This document shows, one piece after another, positions 34,301 to 41,537 of a stretch of DNA of 48,954 nucleotides. Positions within the stretch are counted from its first letter, which is position 1. The number at the start of each line of letters is the position of its first letter. Made by a program: the position numbers and the translations under genes. The notes under the pieces are model-generated. The model worked only from the letters and a program-made list of their open reading frames with translations, did no database searches and was not told where the DNA came from. Source of the stretch: an uncultured Prevotellaceae bacterium (GTDB taxonomy: Bacteria > Bacteroidota > Bacteroidia > Bacteroidales > Bacteroidaceae); the NCBI GenBank assembly GCA_945831805.1, contig CAMADY010000010.1, positions 1 to 48,954 of the forward strand, in the 5' to 3' direction.

Positions 34301-34534
34301 GCTGTCGCAAACGTCATGGACATGATTCACGACCACAAGTTTGACCTCATCGTGAACATCCCTAAGAACCACACCAAGCGCGAGCTCACCAACGGCTATA
34401 AGATCCGTCGTGGTGCCATCGACCACAACATCCCTCTCATCACCAACGCGCGCCTTGCTTCCGCATTCATCGAAGCCTTCTGCGCACTCTCCGAGAGCGA
34501 CCTCCAGATCAAGTCATGGCAAGACTACGAGTAA
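31304..34534 (+). CDS. carB: carbamoyl-phosphate synthase large subunit
   Basis: CarB makes carbamoyl phosphate from bicarbonate, ATP and ammonia supplied by CarA, for pyrimidines and arginine. The 1076-residue protein has the expected two homologous ATP-grasp halves: the first with GSGALKIGQAGEFDYSGSQA and IMIRSAYALGGLGSG, the second with LGSGAYRIGSSVEFDW and VLVRPSYVLSGAAM. A C-terminal MGS-like regulatory domain (FATEGTAKYLNENGAKAT, TNGYKIRRGAIDHNIPLITNARLASAF) follows. carA is not adjacent in this window. The gene stands alone with its own promoter and a good terminator after it. Confidence 0.97.
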   Translation: MKKQLKKVLVLGSGALKIGQAGEFDYSGSQALKALREEGIKSVLVNPNVATIQTSDGIADKVYFLPITPSFITKIIKKERPDGIMLAWGGQTGLNVGTALYQSGVLKEYGVEVLGTSVEAIMNTEDRDLFVQELNKVDLKVPVSQACETMEDAIAAARKIGYPIMIRSAYALGGLGSGVCPDEKTFIEIAESAFTFAPQVLVEESLKGWKEIEFEVIRDANDHCFTVASMENFDPLGIHTGESIVVAPTCSLSEAQVKMLQELAIKCVRHLNIVGECNIQYAFNAETNDYRIIEINARLSRSSALASKATGYPLAFVAAKIALGYTLDQIGEMGTTNSAYVAPSLDYLICKIPRWDLTKFTGVSRKIGSSMKSVGEIMSIGRSFEEMLQKGLRMIGQGMHGFVGNDHTKFDNLDEELANPTDLRIFAIAQALEEGYTVARIEELTKIDPWFIERMKNIVDYKHKLESYNTVEEIPADVMRQAKIMGFSDFQIARFVLKTKEGNMEKENLAVRAQRKKMGILPAVKRIPTVASEHPELTNYLYMTYAVEGHDINYYNNEKSVIVLGSGAYRIGSSVEFDWCSVNAINTARKLGYKSIMINYNPETVSTDYDMCDRLYFDELSFERVLDVIDLESPRGVIVSVGGQIPNNLSMKLHRQSVPILGTTPVSIDRAENRGKFSAMLDKLGIDQPQWSALTSMDDVKQFVDRVGFPVLVRPSYVLSGAAMNVCYDYEELERFLQMASEVSKEYPVVISQFMTETNEIEFDAVAQNGEVVEYGISEHVEYAGVHSGDATMVFPAQNITFAQARQIKKISRAIAKELNISGPFNIQYLAKGSDIKVIECNLRASRSFPFVSKVLKRNFIETATKIMLDAPYTQPDKSVFDIDRMGVKASQFSFARLSNADPILGVDMSSTGEVGCMGDTFEEALLNSMIATGYKMPAKGANIMLSSGGAKEKASLLDSAIALVKAGYNVFATEGTAKYLNENGAKATVVGWPDENGAAVANVMDMIHDHKFDLIVNIPKNHTKRELTNGYKIRRGAIDHNIPLITNARLASAFIEAFCALSESDLQIKSWQDYE

Positions 34535-34543
34535 CCGACAAAT

Positions 34544-34569
34544 GGTAAAAGGTAATATACCTTTTTACC
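34544..34569. other. hairpin just after carB
   Basis: GGTAAAAGGTA and TACCTTTTTACC pair around ATA with one bulge, 10 bp after the carB stop. It is the first of three stem-loops in this spacer. Confidence 0.6.
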
Positions 34570-34586
34570 TACACATATCAAAAGCA

Positions 34587-34617
34587 AAAAAGGTCAGTCT
34601 TGAAAGCTGACCTTTTT
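34587..34617 (+). terminator. terminator of carB
   Basis: AAAAAGGTCAG and CTGACCTTTTT form a perfect 11-bp stem with a nine-base loop; the T-run continues the 3' arm. The symmetric A and T tracts also allow it to act on the minus strand, where it could end the ABC-transporter transcript. Confidence 0.82.
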
Positions 34618-34660
34618 CTATATATCTACACAACGAATCATCTAAAAAGCGAATAATTAT

Positions 34661-34683
34661 ACAAAGGTGTCAGGCACCTTTGT
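34661..34683. other. hairpin between carB and the ABC ATPase gene
   Basis: ACAAAGGTG and CACCTTTGT pair perfectly around TCAGG. It lies 35 bp beyond the stop of the minus-strand ABC ATPase gene and may help terminate it. Confidence 0.6.
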
Positions 34684-34717
34684 GTAAAAACTCATGCTAC
34701 AACGCGTTATTCCCAAA

Positions 34718-35815
34718 TTATGCGCTTTTGATTTTGCAGGTGATGATTAGGGCGTCGGTGGTTGTCTCCTGATAAAGGGCTTCGCAGATGCCGTTGATGA
34801 TGGAGTGCGATATGCGGTTGTTCTCGGAGTTGAGCTGCAGTGGTTCCTTCTGTCCCTTGGCAGTGAAGAGTACGGATACGGAGTAGTCGAGCTCGCTATA
34901 GTTGACTGTGACACTAACGGGTCCGTTCCATAGTATCATACGCTGTGTGATCTCGTCGATAAGCCCCTGTATTTTATAGAATATGTTGGCGATGGCGTAT
35001 TTGTTGCAGAAGTTTTCGAGCTCATGGCTGTAGGCGTCGTACTTCTCGTCGTTGATGCTGTTGAGTGTGAAGGTGTATGAGCGTACTCTTCCGATGAAGT
35101 TCTGCGTTTCAGGCTTCTGTGGGTTGTTGAAGATCTGATCTGGTGTACCCTCTTCGTAGATGCCTCCTCCGTACATGAAGAAGACACGTGTTGATACATC
35201 CTTCGCGAACTTCATCTCGTGCGTTACGATGAGCATCGTCATACCATGCGAGGCTAGCTGCCTGATAACGCTGAGTACCTCGCTTACCATCGTTGGGTCG
35301 AGTGCTGATGTAGGCTCATCGAAGAGTATGCAATCAGGCTTCATTGATAGGCATCGTGCTATGGCTACACGCTGCTTCTGTCCTCCAGAAAGGTTTCGTG
35401 GCATGACGTCGGCCTTATCTTCGAGCCCTACCATGTGCAGGAGGTTGAGTCCTTCTTCTTCAGCTACCTTCTTTGACTTTCCAAGGAGTCGTATAGGTCC
35501 GTTGGTTACGTTTTCGAGTACCGTCATGTGCTCGAAGAGGTTGAAACTCTGGAAGACCATTCCCATCTTCTGACGTACCTTATTGAGCTTTGTCTTCTTA
35601 TCGAGAATGTTCTCTCCGTTGAAGATTATCTCGCCGCTTGTTGCAGGGTCGATGCTGTTGAGGCAGCGGAGGAATGTTGACTTACCCGTTCCAGAAGGTC
35701 CGATGATACTTATCACCTCACCTTTTTCTATTTGACAATCAATGCCTTTTAGAACATTGAGCTTAGTACCGTCAGGCATGCTGAAGGACTTTGTAAGGTT
35801 CTTTATTGTTATCAT
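34718..35815 (-). CDS. GlnQ-type amino-acid ABC transporter ATPase with extra C-terminal domain
   Basis: The start is ATG 35815 ([11 protein letters not shown]), whose first bases overlap the upstream stop (ATGA), for 365 residues. The first about 240 residues are a polar amino-acid importer ATPase: Walker [11 protein letters not shown]-loop [11 protein letters not shown], signature [13 protein letters not shown], Walker [14 protein letters not shown] and H-loop VTHEM. Beyond the usual end ([15 protein letters not shown]) there are about 115 more residues ([28 protein letters not shown] ... [14 protein letters not shown]). They resemble, weakly, a degenerate GHKL/anti-sigma-type ATPase fold; this is a guess. 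It partners the fused permease encoded just upstream. Confidence 0.9.
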   Translation of the reverse strand: MITIKNLTKSFSMPDGTKLNVLKGIDCQIEKGEVISIIGPSGTGKSTFLRCLNSIDPATSGEIIFNGENILDKKTKLNKVRQKMGMVFQSFNLFEHMTVLENVTNGPIRLLGKSKKVAEEEGLNLLHMVGLEDKADVMPRNLSGGQKQRVAIARCLSMKPDCILFDEPTSALDPTMVSEVLSVIRQLASHGMTMLIVTHEMKFAKDVSTRVFFMYGGGIYEEGTPDQIFNNPQKPETQNFIGRVRSYTFTLNSINDEKYDAYSHELENFCNKYAIANIFYKIQGLIDEITQRMILWNGPVSVTVNYSELDYSVSVLFTAKGQKEPLQLNSENNRISHSIINGICEALYQETTTDALIITCKIKSA

Positions 35816-37317
35816 TTCTGTATCTTCTGTAATAAAATGTCCAACGACTTGCTCAGCATCCATGCGAGCGTGAAATAAATAACGGTAACGAAGATGAGTG
35901 GGAAGAACGCCTCGAAACTTGAGTTACGTATGAGGTCTGACGCTTTTGTGAGGTCAACGATTGAGATGTAACCCACGATTGAGGTTCCCTTGAGCAGTGA
36001 TATAGCCTCACCCTGGAATACCGGTATGATGTGGCGTGCAGCCTGTGGTGCAATGATGTAGGTGAAGGTCTGCATCGGTGTGTATCCTAATGCGAGTCCA
36101 GCCTCCTTCTGTCCCGGGTCAACAGCCTTGATGCCTGTTGTGAACATGACGGCGATGTATGCTCCGAAGTTCATGGCTGATGCAATGATTGCAACGCTCA
36201 TGGCAGATAGTCCAGAGTTTGCGAGTATGATGTAATACATCACAAGGAGGAGCACGAGAATAGGTATGTTACGCATGAGGTCGATATATACGTTTGCCGT
36301 AATGCTGAGGAGCTTTCGTGGGCTCATCTGCATGTAGCTGATGACGGCTCCGAGGAGTATTCCGATGATGAGTGATCCGAGGAATATCCATATTGTAGTC
36401 CAGAATCCCTGTACGATCATCTTCCATCGGTCCTGCTGTATGAGTGAGCGGTCGAAGCTGTCGGCGATGCCCTCGAAGAATCCCTTGTCGGAGACTACTT
36501 CCTTGCGTATGAGGCAGGTCGTTACAGAGTAGTCGTCGGCCGGTGTGAAGAGCACCATCTTCTCTCGTTCCGGCGTTACGCTCATGCCGGCAGCGATGAT
36601 GTCGATACGCTTTGACTGCAGTGCCGGCAGGAGTGCGTCGAAGTTATACACGTCGCATGAGAGTCCGTAGTTGTGTGCAATGCAGAAGCGCTGCCAGAGC
36701 TCTACCTCGTAGCCGGTGTATTCGTTGTTGACGGTTATGGTGTAAGGAGGGTATGAGTAGTCGGAACCCATGTGGAGCACTCTCCTACCCTGCTTAGGTA
36801 CGTCTGCGCTCTTGATGACAACCTTCTTGAGATTGTTTGTTACGAGCGGGTTGAGCCATCGTCCCTTGATCTCGTCGAGTGCTCCGGAGGCTTCGAGACT
36901 GTCGAAGAACTGTGTGAACTCATCGACGAGTGCACGATCGTCCTTGCGGAGTGCGCATGCCAGGGGCTCCTGTGTCGTTGAGTCAGTGAACGCCTCCTCG
37001 ATAGCCATTCTCTTGAAGTCGTCGGAGAACATGTTGTTACGCTCAACAAGAGCGACGTCACACTGTCCTGCATCCAGCGAAACGAGAGCATCGAGTCCTC
37101 CCGGGAGACACTGTACCTTGTCGGCATCAGTACACATACGGGCAATCTTCTCCTGCGTAGTGCCGGAGTTGGCTGCAATGGTGTGCCCTCTTAGGTCAGC
37201 AAGGGACTTAGGCACGAAACGCTCCTCCTTATTGCCGCAAGCCGTAAGGAGTAATGCCATGAGGGCTGTCATGAATAGCCCGCATAATGATTTTCTAGTA
37301 GTCATCTTCACTTTCAT
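35812..37317 (-). CDS. fused substrate-binding/permease protein of a polar amino-acid ABC importer
   Basis: The 501-residue protein has a lipoprotein-type signal (lipobox LTAC, Cys27; an alternative start at MTTRKSL trims four residues). Residues 33-155 look like the second lobe of a family-3 substrate-binding protein ([20 protein letters not shown] ... CDVALVE ... [12 protein letters not shown]). Residues 178-270 look like the first lobe ([51 protein letters not shown]). The lobe order is therefore reversed. Residues 300-500 are a HisM/GlnP-type permease with the EAA loop [22 protein letters not shown]. With the ATPase downstream it forms a complete importer, probably for glutamine or another polar amino acid. 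It overlaps the upstream acidic-tail gene by 23 bp. Confidence 0.88.
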   Translation of the reverse strand: MKVKMTTRKSLCGLFMTALMALLLTACGNKEERFVPKSLADLRGHTIAANSGTTQEKIARMCTDADKVQCLPGGLDALVSLDAGQCDVALVERNNMFSDDFKRMAIEEAFTDSTTQEPLACALRKDDRALVDEFTQFFDSLEASGALDEIKGRWLNPLVTNNLKKVVIKSADVPKQGRRVLHMGSDYSYPPYTITVNNEYTGYEVELWQRFCIAHNYGLSCDVYNFDALLPALQSKRIDIIAAGMSVTPEREKMVLFTPADDYSVTTCLIRKEVVSDKGFFEGIADSFDRSLIQQDRWKMIVQGFWTTIWIFLGSLIIGILLGAVISYMQMSPRKLLSITANVYIDLMRNIPILVLLLVMYYIILANSGLSAMSVAIIASAMNFGAYIAVMFTTGIKAVDPGQKEAGLALGYTPMQTFTYIIAPQAARHIIPVFQGEAISLLKGTSIVGYISIVDLTKASDLIRNSSFEAFFPLIFVTVIYFTLAWMLSKSLDILLQKIQK

Positions 37318-38095
37318 TTAGTTCTGCAGCATCGAGTGTCAATGCGTCAGGATCCTCTTCAATAGTAGTGCGGTATGATTCCTCTGTCAGTGTATCGTCA
37401 TCGAGCTCGTCGTCATCCTCGTCCTGCTTGTAGTAGTCGTCCTTGATGATAACGTCTGAATCGTCATCCTCGTCAATGTCATCGCTGATTCCATCATCTC
37501 CAAACTTCACTCTTGGCTTGAATGCCAGAGGCTTGACCTTAGCAAAGATAGCCTCTACCCATCCGCCTTTTTCAATTTCGAGAACCTCGAATCCGTCGTT
37601 GACCTTGATGTCGTAAAGTCCGCCCGGCTTGTGTATGCGTGCCTTTGGCAGTGTGGTAGTGGAGATGTCGAAGGCGCTGAGTATGATGTCCTGAATAGCC
37701 TGATTTAGTGAATCCCATCCACCACCGAAGTTCCGGTCGATGACCTCAAGGAGCTTGGCAGCCGAGATGTGACGTATGTTCTCGTAGGTGAGGTCGGTGA
37801 TACGGTTGATAGGACGCTTCTTGATAGCCCATTTCTGGTCTTTGTCCTTCAAAGGAATTATTCCGACGCGCATGCCACGCTCTTCATATTTCTTCAGTAT
37901 CTCTGGCTTGTCAACCTTTATCTCTTCTACCTCGAAAGCAGTTCGTATGATGTCGAGATAATGCCTTCCGTGTTCAGCAATAGCATCATCCTTGTCAGCC
38001 TGTGCCCAAAGCATAAAGACGTCGGTCTCCTGTAAATCCCATACGCTACCCTTAGTGAGCGTACGGAGGTTGAAGTTCTCGTTGTTTTCTTTCAT
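37295..38095 (-). CDS. conserved protein of unknown function with acidic tail
   Basis: The 266-residue cytoplasmic protein is not one I recognise. Residues 1-195 appear folded: LTKGSVWDLQETDVFMLWAQADKDD, KWAIKKRPINRITDLTYENIRHISAAKLLEVIDRNFGGGWDSLNQAIQDIILSAFDIS, then a beta segment GLYDIKVNDGFEVLEIEKGGWVEAIFAKVKP. From about 205 to the end it is an acidic Asp/Glu tract (DDIDEDDDSDVI ... DEDDDELDDD). The stop overlaps the start of the ABC permease gene, implying translational coupling, although no link in function is known. Acidic tails of this sort often serve as a binding surface or regulate partner access. Confidence 0.7.
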   Translation of the reverse strand: MKENNENFNLRTLTKGSVWDLQETDVFMLWAQADKDDAIAEHGRHYLDIIRTAFEVEEIKVDKPEILKKYEERGMRVGIIPLKDKDQKWAIKKRPINRITDLTYENIRHISAAKLLEVIDRNFGGGWDSLNQAIQDIILSAFDISTTTLPKARIHKPGGLYDIKVNDGFEVLEIEKGGWVEAIFAKVKPLAFKPRVKFGDDGISDDIDEDDDSDVIIKDDYYKQDEDDDELDDDTLTEESYRTTIEEDPDALTLDAAELNESEDDY

Positions 38096-38170
38096 AAATA
38101 TATTAGTAATATTTTGTCTTTCTAATTATTATCAGCCGATGCCAATATGGTGCTTTAACCTCTTATACTG

Positions 38171-38203
38171 TGGTTAAGTTTAACCTCTTTGTGGTTAAGT
38201 TTA
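38171..38203. repeat. 12-bp direct repeat with small palindrome
   Basis: TGGTTAAGTTTA occurs at 38171 and 38192; the first is part of the near-palindrome GGTTAAGTTTAACC. The second copy contains the stop codon of the YhcH-family gene. Confidence 0.6.
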
Positions 38204-38854
38204 GTCAATCCATCTGACCTTAATGACGCAGACACGGATGGTCTGGTTGTCGGTATCGTTGTTCACCTTTGCTATGTGCCAGTCTCCTGGGAAGAAGATG
38301 AAGAACTTGTCAGGTGTAGAGTCATAGAACTTAGCGCGCGCCTTGTCGTAGCTGTAGTGTATGACGTCTGGCTTGTACTTGGAATTAGGGGTAGAAGTGA
38401 CGTGGTCGATGATACCGAATCGCTCTGTTCCCTTTACGCAGTACTGGAAGTCGATGCCGTGGTAGTGACTCTCGCTCTGACGCTTCTCCAGCGGTCCGTT
38501 CTCAGAATCCTCAACAGAGATGGTGAGGTCGCTGCCCTCTATTGGTAGCTTTCCCTTAGGCAGTGCAAGTAGGTCTGTCTTTGCGAGATACTGGAAGAGC
38601 TTTGTCCACTGCTCCGGATTCTTCTTGTACTGCATGTAGAAATCCACGATGTTTACAGACTCGTGTGGGTCTGCACCGTTGAAGCCCTGACGCCACTCGC
38701 CCTTCTTGATCCACTTCTTAGCTTCCTTGATGAGTTTCTTGTCGTAGCACTCGTTGGTATATACGGCTTTGGCAGGCTTCTGCACAGTCTCCTGTGCTCC
38801 CACCGTGAGGCAGGAACAAAGGAGGCATGCTATGATAAATAATGTTTTCTTCAT
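38201..38854 (-). CDS. exported YhcH/YjgK/YiaL-family protein
   Basis: Starting at MKKTLFIIACLLCSCLTVGAQ (ATG 38854) the protein is 217 residues with a Sec signal peptide, so unlike cytoplasmic E. coli YhcH it should be periplasmic. The domain core is recognisable by the cupin-like motif ESHYHGIDFQYCVKGTERFG, which carries metal-binding His and Glu, and FFPGDWHIAKV near the C-terminus. E. coli NanQ of this family is an N-acetylneuraminate anomerase; other members act on related sugars. It is downstream of galM (about 80 bp), so both may set sugar anomer ratios. The sugar here is unknown. Confidence 0.85.
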   Translation of the reverse strand: MKKTLFIIACLLCSCLTVGAQETVQKPAKAVYTNECYDKKLIKEAKKWIKKGEWRQGFNGADPHESVNIVDFYMQYKKNPEQWTKLFQYLAKTDLLALPKGKLPIEGSDLTISVEDSENGPLEKRQSESHYHGIDFQYCVKGTERFGIIDHVTSTPNSKYKPDVIHYSYDKARAKFYDSTPDKFFIFFPGDWHIAKVNNDTDNQTIRVCVIKVRWID

Positions 38855-38933
38855 AATCGTTGTGTTGTTTATAGAATGCACTGTCTGTTTCCTTATTATA
38901 AAAAAAGACCGTAATCCACAGCCAGTTTAGTGC

Positions 38934-40016
38934 TTACTTCTGAACGCCGAACTTGTAGATGGTTGTCTGGCGATAGCGCTCACCCGGGTTGAGAACAACA
39001 GGTGGGAAGTATGCACGGTTAGGCGAGTCAGGGAAGTGCTGTGCCTCGAAGCAAACGGCAGAACGGCGCTGTGCGGTGCATCCAGTGTTGATAGCATAGT
39101 TAGACTGGAAGTTACCGGTGTACATCTGTAGTCCTGGCTCAGTGGTATAAACCTCCATGGTACGTCCTGACTTAGGGTCTGCGATGCGTGCAGCGAACGA
39201 AAGCTCACCAACTTCCTTCTTGTTGAGGACGTAGTTGTGGTCAATGCCAGAACCGTTCTTGATCTGCTCGTCGTCAGCATTCATAGCAGGTCCGATAGCC
39301 TTTGGAGTGCGGAAGTCGAATGGTGTGCCCTCTACCTTCAGTATCTCACCGGTAGGAATGCTTGTAGCATCGATAGGGAGATAGAAGTCAGCATTTACCT
39401 CACACTCGATATCGTCGATTGTTGGTGTAGGGTTTGCAATGCCCTGGATAGAGAAGAACGCATGGTGTGTGAGGTTGAGGATTGTCTTCTTGTTTGTTGT
39501 AGCAAGGTAGTCAATCTTCAGCTCGTTGTCGTCAGTCCATGTATATTCTACGTATATCTTGAGCTCGCCAGAGAATCCCTCGTGTCCGTAAGGGTCGATG
39601 AGTGAGAGTGCAACGGTGCGCTCGTCCATCTGGTTTGCGTCCCATACCTGTGCGTGATATCCTGTAGGACCACCGTGGAGATGGTTGGGACCATCGTTGA
39701 GAGCAAGTGAATACTCCTTGCCTCCGAGTGTGAACTTTCCCTTATTGATACGGTTGCCCCATCGTCCGATGAGTGTAGAGAGGAAGCACTCCTCAGAGTT
39801 TACCACCTCGTCGATGCTGTTGTGGCCCTGGATGACGTTGACGATCTGTCCGTCCTTGTCAGGCACCATGCATGCCACAATGGCACCACCGTAGTTTGTT
39901 ACTGCCACTTCATATCCGTTAGCATTGCGCAGGATGAAGAGGTCTGTCTGCTTGCCGTCAATTGTCTTGCGGAAGTCTTTCTTTGAGAGTCCGCAGATGT
40001 TGTTGCTTTCTGTCAT
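38934..40016 (-). CDS. galM: aldose 1-epimerase (mutarotase)
   Basis: GalM interconverts alpha and beta anomers of galactose or glucose, the entry to the Leloir pathway. The 360-residue protein contains GRWGNRINKGKFTLGGKEYSLALNDGPNHLHGGPTGYHAQVW (substrate-binding Arg and first catalytic His region), LNLTHHAFFSIQG (second His; the usual form is NLTNHSYFNL), GSGIDHNYVL and the C-terminal FEAQHFPDSPNRAYFPPVVLNPGERY with the catalytic Glu. It lies 6 bp after the DEAD-box gene and is probably in its transcript. No signal peptide is seen, so it is cytoplasmic. Confidence 0.94.
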   Translation of the reverse strand: MTESNNICGLSKKDFRKTIDGKQTDLFILRNANGYEVAVTNYGGAIVACMVPDKDGQIVNVIQGHNSIDEVVNSEECFLSTLIGRWGNRINKGKFTLGGKEYSLALNDGPNHLHGGPTGYHAQVWDANQMDERTVALSLIDPYGHEGFSGELKIYVEYTWTDDNELKIDYLATTNKKTILNLTHHAFFSIQGIANPTPTIDDIECEVNADFYLPIDATSIPTGEILKVEGTPFDFRTPKAIGPAMNADDEQIKNGSGIDHNYVLNKKEVGELSFAARIADPKSGRTMEVYTTEPGLQMYTGNFQSNYAINTGCTAQRRSAVCFEAQHFPDSPNRAYFPPVVLNPGERYRQTTIYKFGVQK

Positions 40017-40022
40017 AGTTGT

Positions 40023-41444
40023 TTAGGATTTATTTGGTTGATTATTATTAGAGGATTTCTTCTTGCTACGATGCGCTGAATCCTTTTTCTTGCTGTTGGA
40101 ACTGTTGTCAGACTTAGCCTTGTCCGACTGCGATGCAGTCTTTGAACCGTTGCGCTTTTTGGGAGAACCATGGCCATCCTTACGGTGACTGCCCTTACGC
40201 TGCGGCTTGCGGCTACCGCTTTTCTTTGCGGATGCCTTGTACTCCGGAACTTCGCCACAACCTTCCGGCATTGGGTTCTTGAGAATGATGCGCTCCAGGA
40301 AGTCCTCGATCTTCATGAAATAGCCGATTTCATCGTCAGAGACGAGCGTTATGGCAACACCATCGCGCTGTGCACGTGCAGTACGTCCGATGCGGTGTAC
40401 GTAGTCCTCCACGTCACGCGGCACGTCGTAGTTTATGACCATCTGTATTTCGTCGATGTCGATGCCTCGTGCCACGATGTCGGTAGCCACGAGTATGTCA
40501 ATCTCGCCACTCTTGAACTTGAACATTATGTCGTCGCGCTCTGCCTGCGAGAGGTCGCTGTGCATCTCACCGCAGTTGGCGTGCATCTGCTTCAGCACTC
40601 GTGATATCTCTTTCACCCTCTGCTTCTTTCCAGAGAAGATGATTACTCGTTCGAGCTTCATCGGCTCGTCACCCTCCTTCGCATTCTCAGGTACGAAACC
40701 CTTCTTGAAGATGTCCTTGATGATGAGGTTCTTTTGCGGTGCGAAGCATACGAATGCCGACTGCTGAATCTTCTCTGCCGGCTTGCTGACTGCAATCTTC
40801 ACGTGTACCGGATTCTTCAGCAGAGTATTTGCCAGTTCCTCTATCTTGTCAGGCATGGTAGCCGAGAACATGATAGTCTGGCATGTCTGCGGTATGTTCT
40901 TCGCAATGGCGAGAATATCCTCTGAGAATCCCATGTCGAGCATGCGGTCCGCCTCGTCGAGAATGAAGAACGAAAGTCTTGACAGGTCGAGGTTTCCCAT
41001 CTGCATGTGCGAGATGAGACGTCCCGGCGTTGCAATGACCACCGATGCGCCCTTGCGCAGGGCAGAGAGTTCCTGGTCGTAGCGGTTTCCGTCGTTGCCT
41101 CCATATACGGCAACGGAGCTGATGCCGTCGAGGTAGTAACCGAAGCCCTGCATCGCCTGGTCTATCTGTTGTGCCAGCTCGCGTGTAGGCGCCATGACAA
41201 GACAGTTGATGGAGTCCTCCGGGAACCCTCCGTCGTCCAGTTTTGAGAGTACCGGCAAAAGGTATGCTGCCGTCTTTCCCGTACCTGTCTGTGCCACACC
41301 CATGATGTCGCTACCCTCAATGATAGGGTCGATGCATGCCGCCTGGATAGGTGTGCACTTCTCAAAACGCATGTCGTAGAGTGCATCGAGGACATTGTCG
41401 TTGAGCAGTGTTTCGTCGAAATATGTTATGTTATTTTTTTCCAA
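40023..41444 (-). CDS. DEAD-box ATP-dependent RNA helicase (RhlE-like)
   Basis: This 473-residue protein unwinds RNA, likely in ribosome assembly or mRNA turnover. Motifs in order are the Q-motif CTPIQAACIDPI, motif I AQTGTGKTAAY, Ia PTRELAQQ, II LDEADRMLDMGF, III SATMP, V ATDIVARGIDIDEIQMVINYD and VI HRIGRTARAQRDG. After about residue 385 there is a basic low-complexity tail rich in Lys, Ser and Arg (SGSRKPQRKGSHRKDGHGSPKKR), typical of cold-active or ribosome-linked helicases. It lies downstream of the LptF/G-type permease gene with a small hairpin (41476-41492) between, and 6 bp before galM. Confidence 0.95.
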   Translation of the reverse strand: MEKNNITYFDETLLNDNVLDALYDMRFEKCTPIQAACIDPIIEGSDIMGVAQTGTGKTAAYLLPVLSKLDDGGFPEDSINCLVMAPTRELAQQIDQAMQGFGYYLDGISSVAVYGGNDGNRYDQELSALRKGASVVIATPGRLISHMQMGNLDLSRLSFFILDEADRMLDMGFSEDILAIAKNIPQTCQTIMFSATMPDKIEELANTLLKNPVHVKIAVSKPAEKIQQSAFVCFAPQKNLIIKDIFKKGFVPENAKEGDEPMKLERVIIFSGKKQRVKEISRVLKQMHANCGEMHSDLSQAERDDIMFKFKSGEIDILVATDIVARGIDIDEIQMVINYDVPRDVEDYVHRIGRTARAQRDGVAITLVSDDEIGYFMKIEDFLERIILKNPMPEGCGEVPEYKASAKKSGSRKPQRKGSHRKDGHGSPKKRNGSKTASQSDKAKSDNSSNSKKKDSAHRSKKKSSNNNQPNKS

Positions 41445-41475
41445 AGTGTATTTTTTTTGTTTTGTTAATTCTAAT

Positions 41476-41492
41476 TGAGGTTACGAACCTCA
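41476..41492. other. small hairpin between the Lpt permease and helicase genes
   Basis: TGAGGTT and AACCTCA pair perfectly around ACG. On the minus strand it is followed by an AT-rich stretch without a clean T-run, so a terminator role is uncertain. Confidence 0.45.
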
Positions 41493-41537
41493 TTTATATA
41501 AATAATGTGTATGTCTCTCAGCAGATAGTTCTCAGAC

